Below are positions 16,509 to 24,942 of a stretch of DNA of 41,923 nucleotides, in pieces. Source of the stretch: Oscillospiraceae bacterium (GTDB lineage: Bacteria; Bacillota; Clostridia; Oscillospirales; Acutalibacteraceae); NCBI GenBank assembly GCA_031280825.1, contig JAITGE010000034.1, forward strand, positions 1 through 41,923. Reading direction: 5' to 3'. Position numbers and translations under genes: made by a program. Each line of letters opens with the position of its first letter. Within the stretch, counting starts at the first letter, position 1. The notes beneath the pieces are model-generated. The model did not search any database, was not told the DNA's origin, and was given only the letters and a program-made list of their open reading frames with translations.

Positions 16509-19500
16509 TGCCGCTGCAGCCCGAAATCAAAAAGGTGTTGGTGATCGGCTCGGGACCGATCGTGATCGGTCAGGCGGCAGAATTTGATTACGCCGGCACA
16601 CAGGCCTGCCGCGCTCTGCGCGAAGAGGGTCTGGAGATCGTTCTGATCAATTCCAATCCTGCCACTATCATGACGGATCAACACATGGCTGATAAGATTT
16701 ACATTGAACCGCTGACGGTTGAAACCGTTAAGCGCGTGATCCGCAAGGAAGCTCCCGACAGCGTTTTGCCCACGCTCGGCGGGCAAACAGGGTTGACCCT
16801 TGCCATGCAGCTGGCGCACGAGGGCTTCCTCGCGCGGCACAACGTGCGCCTTCTCGGCGCAAAGCCTGATACGATTGACAAAGCGGAAGACCGGCAGATG
16901 TTCAAGGACACGATGATTTCCATCAACCAGCCCGTCATCCCCTCCAAGGTAGTGACGGATGTGGAGGACGCGGTACATTTCGCCGAAAGCATCGGTTACC
17001 CCGTGATTGTGCGCCCGGCGTTCACGCTGGGCGGCGCGGGCGGCGGTTTTTGCGGCGATGCGGCGGAGCTGCGGCAGATCGCCGCGGGCGGGCTGCGGCT
17101 CAGCCCGATCACGCAGGTATTGATCGAGAAAAGCGTTGCGGGCTGGAAGGAAATTGAATATGAAGTGATGCGCGACAGCGCCGGCAATGTCATTACCGTA
17201 TGTTCCATGGAAAATTTCGACCCCGTGGGCGTGCATACGGGCGACAGCATCGTCGTTGCGCCAACGCTGACCTTGGCGGATAAGGAATACCAGCTGCTGC
17301 GAACCTCCGCGCTGCGCATTATCACCGCCCTGGGCGTGGAGGGCGGCTGTAACGTGCAGTTCGCCTTGCATCCGGAAACCTACGAATACGCCGTGATTGA
17401 GGTGAATCCGCGCGTGAGCCGTTCCTCCGCGCTGGCATCCAAGGCGACAGGCTACCCGATCGCAAAGGTCGCCGCCAAAATTGCCATCGGGTATACGCTC
17501 GATGAAATCCCCAACGCGGTCACCGGAAAAACCATGGCTTGCTTTGAGCCGGTGCTGGACTACATCGCCCTAAAATTCCCCAAGTGGCCCTTTGATAAAT
17601 TCATTTTCGCCAGCAACAAGCTTGGGACGCAGATGAAGGCCACGGGCGAGGTCATGAGCTTGGGCGAGAGCTTTGAAAACGCCTTGATGAAAGCGGTGCG
17701 GGGAGCCGAAATTTCTCGCGACACCCTGCTGATCCCAAAATGGCGGGACGCGGAAACAGCAGTGCTGCTGCAAAAAATTGCTGAACCGACGGATGAGCGG
17801 CTTTTTCAGATTTTCGCGTTGCTTCTGCGCGGCATCGGGGCGGACGAAATCCGCGGCATCACGCAAATCGACCTGTATTTTCTTGAAAAGCTCGCGGGGC
17901 TTGCCGCTTATGAAAATGAAATCACGCGCACGCAAATGGACATGGCGCAGTATCGGCAAGGTAAGCGATTCGGCTACACGGATGCCGCGCTGCGGCGCAT
18001 TTCCGGCGCGAAAACGCCGGGGACGCCCACGCCGGTTTTCCGCATGGTAGACACCTGCGCCGGGGAATTCGACGCCGCAACACCATATTTTTATTCCGCG
18101 CCGGAGGGCGAGGAGGACGAGGCGAAATACCCCGCCGGGCAGGAAAGCGGCGCAAAGCGCGTCGTCGTGCTGGGCAGCGGACCGATCCGCATCGGGCAGG
18201 GCATCGAATTCGATTACGCCAGCGTGCATTGCGTGCGTTCTCTGCAAAAGCTGGGCTACGAAGCCATTATCATTAACAATAACCCCGAAACGGTTTCCAC
18301 AGATTTTGACACGGCGAATCGGCTCTACTTTGAGCCGCTGACCCCGGAGGACGTGGACGCAATCCTGAAGATCGAGCAGCCCGCGGGTGTGGTTGCGGCG
18401 TTTGGCGGGCAAACCGCTATCAAGCTGGCGAAGTTTTTGGATGAAAACAATTACCCCATCCTCGGCACGACCTTTGAGGGCATTGACCGCGCGGAGGATC
18501 GCGAGCGCTTTGACGAGCTGCTCGAAAAGGTGCAGGTGAAGCGCCCGGCGGGCGAAACGGTTATGACGGCGGAGGAAGCTGTCGCCGTCGCCAACCGCCT
18601 GGGATACCCGGTTTTGGTGCGCCCAAGCTACGTGTTGGGCGGGCAGAACATGAGCATCGCCAACAGTGATGCGGAAATATGCGAATTCATGGCGGTTATC
18701 CTTGCCGGCGGCGTGGATAATCCCGTGCTGGTAGATAAATATCTTATGGGCACGGAAATTGAAGTGGACGCCATCTGCGACGGCACGGATATTCTCATTC
18801 CCGGCATCATGGAGCACATTGAGCGCACGGGCGTGCATTCAGGGGATTCTATCGCGGTTTATCCGGCGGTGCACGTGGACGACGTGATGGTCGAAGCCAT
18901 TCTCGGCGCAACCCGCCGCATTTCGCTGGAGCTGGGTATTAGGGGCATCGTGAATATCCAGTACATCATCTATCATGGCGAGCTTTACGTGATCGAGGTC
19001 AACCCGCGCGCTTCCCGCACCGTGCCGTATATCAGCAAGGTTACCGGTGTGCCCGTGGTGGAGCTTTGCACCCGCTGCATGGTCGGTGAGCGCCTGACAA
19101 GCATGGGCTATGGCGTGAACCTGTATCCTTCAGGACCCTATATGGCGGTAAAGGTGCCTGTGTTTTCGTTCGAAAAGCTTCACGGCGTGGATACGCAGCT
19201 TGGACCGGAGATGAAATCCACGGGCGAGGCGCTTGGCATCGGGCGTACCTTGGAGGAGGCGCTCTTTAAGGGCTTGGTTGCGGCCGGCTTTTCGATGAGC
19301 CGCAGCGGGGGCGTGCTGATCACCGTGCGCAAGCAGGACAAAAAGGAGATCCCGGATCTTGCAAAAAAATTCGCAAGCCTGGGCTTCCGGCTCTATGCCA
19401 CGGAGGGTAATGCCGCTGTTCTGCGCGCGGCGGGCTTGGAGGTCACAGCTGTCGCCAAGATCCATGAATCGATCGAAAATACCGCGACGCTCATTGAAAG

Positions 19501-20557
19501 CGGCGCGGTGCAGTATGTTATTTCCACCTCGGCAAAGGGGCGTGACCCGATGCGTGACAGCGTCAAGATCCGTACGCTTTCCACGCGCTTGGGCATCCCC
19601 TGCCTAACCTCGATCGATACGGCAAATGCCCTTGCGGACAGTCTGCGCAGCCGCTACAGCGAAAGCAACACAGAGCTTGTGAACATTACCGCCATGCGGC
19701 ACGAAACGCAGCAGCTGCCCTTCGTCAAAATGCAAAGCTGCGGCAACGATTACATCTATTTCGATTGCTTCCGTCAGCCCGTGGAATCCCCCGAATCCTT
19801 GGCGGTTTCGCTTTCGGACAGGCACTATGGCGTGGGCGGCGACGGCGTGATCCTGATGGAGCCTTCCGATATCGCCGACGCGCGAATGCGTATGTTCAAT
19901 TTGGACGGCAGCGAAGGTTTAATGTGCGGTAACGGAATCCGCTGCGTGGCAAAGCATCTGTATGACAGCGGGCGCGTAACCCAGAAACAAATCACGATCG
20001 AAACAGCAGGCGGCGTGAACACCCTGCGTCTGCAAACGCGCGAGGGGAAGGTTTCCGCGGTTTCGGTGGATATGGGCAAGGCAATCCTGCGCCCGGCGGA
20101 AATCCCGGTTCTGCTGGAAGGCGAAAGCGTGATTGACCGCGCCGTGCAAGCAAGCGGGCAGGAATTCCGCATCACCTGCGTCTCAATGGGCAACCCGCAC
20201 TGCGTGCTTTTCACCGAGGAGTTGCCCGAAGCCGTGGATGTGGAGGGGATAGGCGCGCTGCTGGAGCATTGCGCGGCGCTCTTCCCTGAACGCGCAAACA
20301 TCGGCTTTGCCCACGTGGCGGATCGCCACAATATTAAACTGCGCGTTTGGGAACGCGGCAGCGGCGAAACCCTCGCCTGCGGCACGGGCGCTTGCGCGGC
20401 GGTGGTCGCGGCGGCGCTGAACGGCTATTGTCCCCGGGGCGAGGAGGTGCGCGTCCAACTCCCCGGCGGCGATCTTTACATTAACTACGGCGAGAGCGGC
20501 AGCGTTACCATGACAGGCGACGCAGTGAAGGTTTTTGCCGGCACGCTGGAGATATAG
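16508..20557 (+). CDS. carB: CarB-DapF fusion: carbamoyl-phosphate synthase large chain joined to diaminopimelate epimerase
   Basis: One 1349-residue frame. Residues 1 to ~1065 are a complete CarB: two ATP-grasp halves (GSGPIVIGQAAEFDYAG near the start; GSGPIRIGQGIEFDYAS at the second), each with EVNPR motifs, then an MGS-like allosteric domain ending near NTELVNITAMRH. Residues ~1070-1349 are a complete DapF: FVKMQSCGNDYIYFD, GVGGDGVILM, catalytic Cys1140 in MCGNGIRC and Cys1291 in ACGTGACAA. DapF converts LL- to meso-diaminopimelate for lysine and peptidoglycan. The linker is about seven residues, with no stop between parts. An internal ATG at 19694 has no good ribosome site, so a fused product is likely. 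Both parts keep key residues and normal length. Confidence 0.93.
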   Translation: MPLQPEIKKVLVIGSGPIVIGQAAEFDYAGTQACRALREEGLEIVLINSNPATIMTDQHMADKIYIEPLTVETVKRVIRKEAPDSVLPTLGGQTGLTLAMQLAHEGFLARHNVRLLGAKPDTIDKAEDRQMFKDTMISINQPVIPSKVVTDVEDAVHFAESIGYPVIVRPAFTLGGAGGGFCGDAAELRQIAAGGLRLSPITQVLIEKSVAGWKEIEYEVMRDSAGNVITVCSMENFDPVGVHTGDSIVVAPTLTLADKEYQLLRTSALRIITALGVEGGCNVQFALHPETYEYAVIEVNPRVSRSSALASKATGYPIAKVAAKIAIGYTLDEIPNAVTGKTMACFEPVLDYIALKFPKWPFDKFIFASNKLGTQMKATGEVMSLGESFENALMKAVRGAEISRDTLLIPKWRDAETAVLLQKIAEPTDERLFQIFALLLRGIGADEIRGITQIDLYFLEKLAGLAAYENEITRTQMDMAQYRQGKRFGYTDAALRRISGAKTPGTPTPVFRMVDTCAGEFDAATPYFYSAPEGEEDEAKYPAGQESGAKRVVVLGSGPIRIGQGIEFDYASVHCVRSLQKLGYEAIIINNNPETVSTDFDTANRLYFEPLTPEDVDAILKIEQPAGVVAAFGGQTAIKLAKFLDENNYPILGTTFEGIDRAEDRERFDELLEKVQVKRPAGETVMTAEEAVAVANRLGYPVLVRPSYVLGGQNMSIANSDAEICEFMAVILAGGVDNPVLVDKYLMGTEIEVDAICDGTDILIPGIMEHIERTGVHSGDSIAVYPAVHVDDVMVEAILGATRRISLELGIRGIVNIQYIIYHGELYVIEVNPRASRTVPYISKVTGVPVVELCTRCMVGERLTSMGYGVNLYPSGPYMAVKVPVFSFEKLHGVDTQLGPEMKSTGEALGIGRTLEEALFKGLVAAGFSMSRSGGVLITVRKQDKKEIPDLAKKFASLGFRLYATEGNAAVLRAAGLEVTAVAKIHESIENTATLIESGAVQYVISTSAKGRDPMRDSVKIRTLSTRLGIPCLTSIDTANALADSLRSRYSESNTELVNITAMRHETQQLPFVKMQSCGNDYIYFDCFRQPVESPESLAVSLSDRHYGVGGDGVILMEPSDIADARMRMFNLDGSEGLMCGNGIRCVAKHLYDSGRVTQKQITIETAGGVNTLRLQTREGKVSAVSVDMGKAILRPAEIPVLLEGESVIDRAVQASGQEFRITCVSMGNPHCVLFTEELPEAVDVEGIGALLEHCAALFPERANIGFAHVADRHNIKLRVWERGSGETLACGTGACAAVVAAALNGYCPRGEEVRVQLPGGDLYINYGESGSVTMTGDAVKVFAGTLEI

Positions 20558-20652
20558 AAAAAATACTACAATTGGGTCACATTTTACACATATTCCCATC
20601 ATATAATGAGAATGCGAACCGAAGCATCCCATTTGGGAGAAAGGGACTTTTC

Positions 20653-20736
20653 ATGGTAATGCTGGAGAAGCTTAGCAGTTCAACCAATTTTTTGCTTGTC
20701 CCATACCAGTTTCTAGAAAATAAACCAGCTATCTGA
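20653..20736 (+). CDS. Possible 27-residue small ORF
   Basis: ATG at 20653 follows GGGAGAAAGGG by about 7 nt and reads 27 codons to TGA at 20734. The peptide (MVMLEKLSSSTNFLLVPYQF..., ending KPAI) matches no family I know. A TATAAT lies upstream at about 20602-20607 but without a clear -35 box. It sits in the 266-nt gap between the carB-dapF stop and the next gene, where I see nothing else apart from the next promoter. It could be chance. Confidence 0.25.
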   Translation: MVMLEKLSSSTNFLLVPYQFLENKPAI

Positions 20737-20748
20737 ACAAAAAAACGC

Positions 20749-20777
20749 TTGCAATCCACGAATATCTATGGTAGAAT
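20749..20777 (+). promoter_or_regulatory. Promoter of the unknown lipoprotein gene
   Basis: TTGCAA (20749-20754), a 17-nt spacer and TAGAAT (20772-20777). Start near 20784 gives a ~40-nt leader ending in GAAGAGAGGG before the ATG. Confidence 0.7.
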
Positions 20778-20823
20778 GGTGTAACCGATGAGGTAATATT
20801 CAATGAAGAAGAGAGGGTAATTC

Positions 20824-21852
20824 ATGAAAAAAACCGTAGCCTCCATCTTGGCGCTTCTGCTGGTGCTTGCGTTGGCAATTGGCTTCTCCGCATGCGGCAA
20901 GGATGAGGGTCCCACCGAAACCGTACCCCCGCAGACTACAGCGCCGTCTGAAACCGATCCGCCGTCTGAGGAGGATCCCTTTGCCGCAACCGATCCGGCT
21001 GATACCGTAAACGGAAGCGAATTGTCTACAAGCGGTACAGATTCCACTGTCGCAGATCCCTCGACGCGGACGACTGTATCGACAGCAGCGTCCGGCGGCA
21101 AGGTTACCAGCAGCGTGACCACTGCGAGCAGCAACACCGCGAAGCCCGTCGCCAAAACGGAACAGCAAAAATGGGCGGACGGCGACCCGGTTGACCCGAC
21201 CAAGTACAACAAAGCGCAGTTGATTGCTTACTTCAACGCAGTCACCCAAAAGGTGCGCGACAAGAAGCCCGCGTTCAAATTTGAGCGTCAGCTGAAGATC
21301 CAAGATGTTACCAGCACCTTGCTTGGCGGCATTGCGGATGGAATCATTAACGCCGTTGTGAAGGATCTTATGCCCGGTAACTGGGAAAGCTGGGATATGA
21401 AAAAAGGCGATGCGAACAACGGCAAATGGATGAGCGGCTCTGAAAAAACTGCCACCGCAATCAAAGCGGATACCATCAAGGACATCACCGTGAAGAAGAA
21501 CGGCAGCAATTATGTTATCAGCGTGACGCTCAACGAAGCGACGAATCCCTCAAAAACCCCAAATTCCAGCGATTATTCCCGTTTGCATGAAATCGAAGAT
21601 CCCGAAGGCATCATGAAGTCCATCACAGGCTCTGACGGCACAATCAAGGGTGATCACACCAAGATGATTTTGCGTTACAACAGCGGTTATTCCAACGTAA
21701 CTGTTAACGCCAAGAGTCAAGTAGTTTCCATGGACGGCGGCTTTGATGTGGACGCGAAGACCATCGATAAGGCCATGGGCGTTATTGGTCTGAAGGGCGA
21801 CATCAAAGCGCTGCAAACCTCCCGCGTGAAGGCTTCCGGCTTCGTCTGGTAA
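20824..21852 (+). CDS. Lipoprotein of unknown function
   Basis: The 342-residue protein has a signal peptide ending at lipobox FSAC (Cys24), so it should be anchored to the outer face of the membrane. Residues ~25-112 are a low-complexity Thr/Ser/Pro/acidic linker, typical of a cell-wall spacer. The remainder (~115-342) is a soluble domain with alternating beta-type stretches and no motif I recognise (FEVDAKTIDKAMGVIGLKG-like segments near the end). GAGAGGG sits 6 nt before ATG. It is monocistronic with its own promoter and a strong terminator. No function can be assigned. Confidence 0.85.
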   Translation: MKKTVASILALLLVLALAIGFSACGKDEGPTETVPPQTTAPSETDPPSEEDPFAATDPADTVNGSELSTSGTDSTVADPSTRTTVSTAASGGKVTSSVTTASSNTAKPVAKTEQQKWADGDPVDPTKYNKAQLIAYFNAVTQKVRDKKPAFKFERQLKIQDVTSTLLGGIADGIINAVVKDLMPGNWESWDMKKGDANNGKWMSGSEKTATAIKADTIKDITVKKNGSNYVISVTLNEATNPSKTPNSSDYSRLHEIEDPEGIMKSITGSDGTIKGDHTKMILRYNSGYSNVTVNAKSQVVSMDGGFDVDAKTIDKAMGVIGLKGDIKALQTSRVKASGFVW

Positions 21853-21891
21853 CAAGCCGGGCGTCGCAAGCACAACGGTAGAGCAATAGCA

Positions 21892-21924
21892 AAACCCGCT
21901 CGGTCATATGAACCGGGCGGGTTT
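21892..21924. terminator. Bidirectional terminator between the lipoprotein and engB
   Basis: A 13-bp stem AAACCCGCTCGGT / ACCGGGCGGGTTT (one G-U pair) with a 7-nt loop lies between two convergent genes, 40 nt past the lipoprotein stop and 31 nt past the engB stop. The A and T ends of the stem give short T-runs on both strands. Confidence 0.8.
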
Positions 21925-21954
21925 ATTCGTGATACCGGCGGGGTACGTCCGCAT

Positions 21955-22548
21955 CTATTTTGATGCATCCCTCAGCGCGTTTTCAATCACGGCAAGCAAT
22001 TCCTCTCGTCCCTGCCCTTTGGGGCTGGAAAACGGCACAACCGCCGCCGCGCTTTTGAGCGCAGGGTTCTGCGTGAATTCCGCAAGGCGTTTGGCAAGCT
22101 CCGTTTTGTTCAGCTTGTCACATTTTGTTAAAGCAATGACAAACGGGATTTTGCGCTCACATAGCAGCGCAAGCATCGTGCTGTCGTCTTTGCTGGGCGC
22201 GTGGCGTATATCCAGCAGCTGCACCAGCAACGCAATGCGGCGGTCGCCGCGAAAGTAGCCCTCCATTAAATCAGCGAAACGCGCAAATTCAGCGGCACTG
22301 CGCTTGGCATAGCCATAACCCGGAAGATCAACCAAGCGCACATTCCCGGCGCGATAAAAGTTGACTGTAACGGTTTTGCCGGGCATGGAGCTGGTTCGTG
22401 CCAGCGCCTTGCGCCGCAGCAAGCAATTGATCAAGCTGGATTTCCCGACATTAGAGCGCCCGCAAAACGCGATCTCCGGCAAATCCGAAGGCGGCAGCTG
22501 CGCTGCTGTGCCAAACGCTGCCTCAAAGGCAAACAGGTTCGTATTCAT
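21955..22548 (-). CDS. engB: Ribosome-biogenesis GTPase EngB/YsxC
   Basis: The 197-residue GTPase acts in large-subunit assembly. G1 is GRSNVGKSS (30-38), G2 is the PGKT region (56-59), G3 is DLPGYG (74-79) and G4 is TKCD (141-144). Length and the single-domain form match YsxC/YihA. Its ATG overlaps the lon stop as ATGA, so translation is coupled. The lon-ysxC order is conserved in Bacillus and many other Firmicutes. Confidence 0.96.
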   Translation of the reverse strand: MNTNLFAFEAAFGTAAQLPPSDLPEIAFCGRSNVGKSSLINCLLRRKALARTSSMPGKTVTVNFYRAGNVRLVDLPGYGYAKRSAAEFARFADLMEGYFRGDRRIALLVQLLDIRHAPSKDDSTMLALLCERKIPFVIALTKCDKLNKTELAKRLAEFTQNPALKSAAAVVPFSSPKGQGREELLAVIENALRDASK

Positions 22549-24899
22549 ACCTGCGTGCCCGCCCTTTGCGTCGGCAAAAGCGCATAATTTGATAACTCAG
22601 AGAGCTGCGTTACCCCATGGAAACGCACTGCGGATTTCACTGCCTCGTCTACCTTTTCGAGATCCGGCAGATTTTCTTCCGGGATCAAAACGCTGCGCAC
22701 GCCGGAACGATAAGCAGCCATCGCTTTTTCGCGCAGCCCGCCGATGGGCAGCACGCGTCCGGTGAGCGTGATCTCGCCCGTCATTGCCAAATCCGGATTC
22801 ACTTTTTGTCCGCGCAAGGCCGAAAGCAGCGCAGTGTAAATCGTCACACCCGCCGAAGGACCGTCCTTTGGCACGGCTCCTTCTGGCACATGGATGTGAA
22901 TGTCGTTTTCCTTGTGGAACTCCGGCATGATTTCCAGTGCTTTGGCATGATATCGCAAATAACTCACCGCCGCCTCGGCGCTTTCCTTCATCACGCTGCC
23001 CAAGCAGCCGGTGAGCTTGAGCTGCCCTGTGCCGGGCATCACAAGCGCCTCAATCGGCATGATTTCCCCGCCCACAGCGGTCCAGGCAAGCCCGTTTGCC
23101 ACGCCGGCGCGCGGCTCGCGGTTGCGGTGGTCATCTTTGTAACGCCGCGCACCCAGCATTTCCTCCAAATCCGCTGCCTTAAGGCTGCGTCTGTACTCCG
23201 GATCCTCCGCCACGCGCAGCGCACACTTGCGGCAAAGCGCGGCAATCCGCTGCTCCAGGCGGCGCACCCCGGCTTCACGGGTGTAGCCCTCGATCAGCAG
23301 GCGCAGGCAGGTGTCCTGCAAACGCAGCTGGTTCTTGTGCAAGCCATGCCTCTTCAGCTGCTTAGGCAGCAAATGCATCTTGGCAATGTGGTATTTTTCT
23401 TCCGCCGTGTAACTTGGCAATTCGATAACCTCCATGCGGTCAAGCAGCGGCGCGGGGATGGCATAGCGGTCGTTTGCCGTAGTGATAAACAGCACTTGAC
23501 TTAAGTCAAAGGGCAACTCCAAATAATGATCGCGGAAGGTCGCGTTCTGCTCACCGTCCATGACCTCCAGCAGCGCGGAGGATGGATCTCCCCGCAGATC
23601 ATTGCAAAGCTTATCGATTTCATCCAGCAGCAGCACGGGGTTGCGGCTGCCCGCCAGACTCAGCGCGTTCAGAATACGCCCCGGCATAGCGCCGACATAG
23701 GTCTTGCGATGTCCTCGAATTTCCGCCTCATCGCGGATGCCACCCAAGGAAATGCGGGCGAATTTTCGCCCCATCGCGTCGGCAACACTGCGGGCAACGG
23801 AGGTTTTTCCCACGCCCGGCGGTCCAACAAGGCACAGGATCTGCCCCGCCATGCCCGGTGTCAGCTTGCGTACCGCCAGCAGCTCCACAATGCGGTCCTT
23901 CACCTCCCGCAGACCGTAATGATCCTTTTCCAGTTTCTTGCGCGCCGTGTCCAGTTGCAGGCGATCCTTGCTCAGTTTGTTCCACGGCAATGCCAGCGCG
24001 GTTTCAAGATACGTGCTGAGCATGCTGCTTTCCGGCGATTGCGCGGACATGCGCTCAAGGCGGGCGATTTCTTTCAGGAGCTTTTCTTCAATCTCTGTAT
24101 CCAGCTTGAGCTTCACCAATTGCGTGCGGTAGTCAGACGCATCCTCCTGCGCGGAATCACCGTCCCCTAGCTCCGCCGAAATGGCGCGGCGCTGCTCACG
24201 CAAAAAATTCTCTCGCTGGCTCTGATCCATCTGGTGCCGCACCTGCTCATGGATATTTGCCTCAACCTCTTGCAGCTGATTTTCCCGCGCTAAGATTACG
24301 CACAGAACCTGTAACCGCTCCAACGGGTCATTTTCCTCCAGCACCAGCTGCTTATCCTCATAAGGCAGCGGCAAGGTATCGGCAATGTAGTTTGCTAGCC
24401 TGCCCGCATTGCGTCCCGAAAGCACTGTCAACGGGATATCCGGCGGCATTTGCAAAAAGCGGGCGCACAAATCAAAGAGCTGCTTTGCCTGCCGCAGCAG
24501 AGCCTTTTCTTTCATACGTTCATTTTCGGGCACCGTAAGCTCCGCCTTCGGCGCAACCTGCGCGCGCATGTAAGGCTTTTCCTGCATAATTTCGCGCAGC
24601 TGTGCGCGGCATTGCCCCTCAATGAACACGCGCGCTTCGCCGCCCGCGCCCTTGAGCACCTGCCGCACGGTGGCAATCACGCCCGTGCCGTGCAGCTGTT
24701 CCAGCGTCGGCGATTCGCTAAGCATATCCTTTTGCGCAACGAGTACGATTTCCTGCTGTTCCCGCATGGCTGCCTTGAGCGCCTGCATAGAGCTGTGACG
24801 CGTGATCTCAAAATGCACACGCGAATCCGGAAATACAATCAAACCGCGCATGGGCACCAGCGGCAAATCCCGCAGCGGCGTATAATCTTTAATGACCAT
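22545..24899 (-). CDS. lon: ATP-dependent protease Lon
   Basis: The 784-residue cytoplasmic protease degrades misfolded and regulatory proteins. From ATG 24899, the N-terminal LonN domain begins DLPLVPMRGLIVFPD. The AAA+ module has Walker A GPPGVGKT (359-366) and Walker B LLLDEIDK. The C-terminal protease domain has the Ser-Lys dyad: Ser682 in PKDGPSAG and Lys725 in GGLREKAM, 43 residues apart as usual. A longer frame start 31 codons upstream runs into the fucosidase gene and lacks support. No CIRCE or CtsR-like operator was seen in the 43-nt gap upstream, so expression may depend on the fucosidase promoter. Confidence 0.97.
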   Translation of the reverse strand: MVIKDYTPLRDLPLVPMRGLIVFPDSRVHFEITRHSSMQALKAAMREQQEIVLVAQKDMLSESPTLEQLHGTGVIATVRQVLKGAGGEARVFIEGQCRAQLREIMQEKPYMRAQVAPKAELTVPENERMKEKALLRQAKQLFDLCARFLQMPPDIPLTVLSGRNAGRLANYIADTLPLPYEDKQLVLEENDPLERLQVLCVILARENQLQEVEANIHEQVRHQMDQSQRENFLREQRRAISAELGDGDSAQEDASDYRTQLVKLKLDTEIEEKLLKEIARLERMSAQSPESSMLSTYLETALALPWNKLSKDRLQLDTARKKLEKDHYGLREVKDRIVELLAVRKLTPGMAGQILCLVGPPGVGKTSVARSVADAMGRKFARISLGGIRDEAEIRGHRKTYVGAMPGRILNALSLAGSRNPVLLLDEIDKLCNDLRGDPSSALLEVMDGEQNATFRDHYLELPFDLSQVLFITTANDRYAIPAPLLDRMEVIELPSYTAEEKYHIAKMHLLPKQLKRHGLHKNQLRLQDTCLRLLIEGYTREAGVRRLEQRIAALCRKCALRVAEDPEYRRSLKAADLEEMLGARRYKDDHRNREPRAGVANGLAWTAVGGEIMPIEALVMPGTGQLKLTGCLGSVMKESAEAAVSYLRYHAKALEIMPEFHKENDIHIHVPEGAVPKDGPSAGVTIYTALLSALRGQKVNPDLAMTGEITLTGRVLPIGGLREKAMAAYRSGVRSVLIPEENLPDLEKVDEAVKSAVRFHGVTQLSELSNYALLPTQRAGTQV

Positions 24900-24942
24900 A
24901 ATTCTTTGCTTTTCCCTCTTTCTTGCATTGCACCCAACGGAA

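Noticed and set aside
17570-18838. 422-codon open frame on the minus strand opposite carB
   Set aside because: Shadow of the carB reading frame in GC-rich DNA; no motif and no expression signals.
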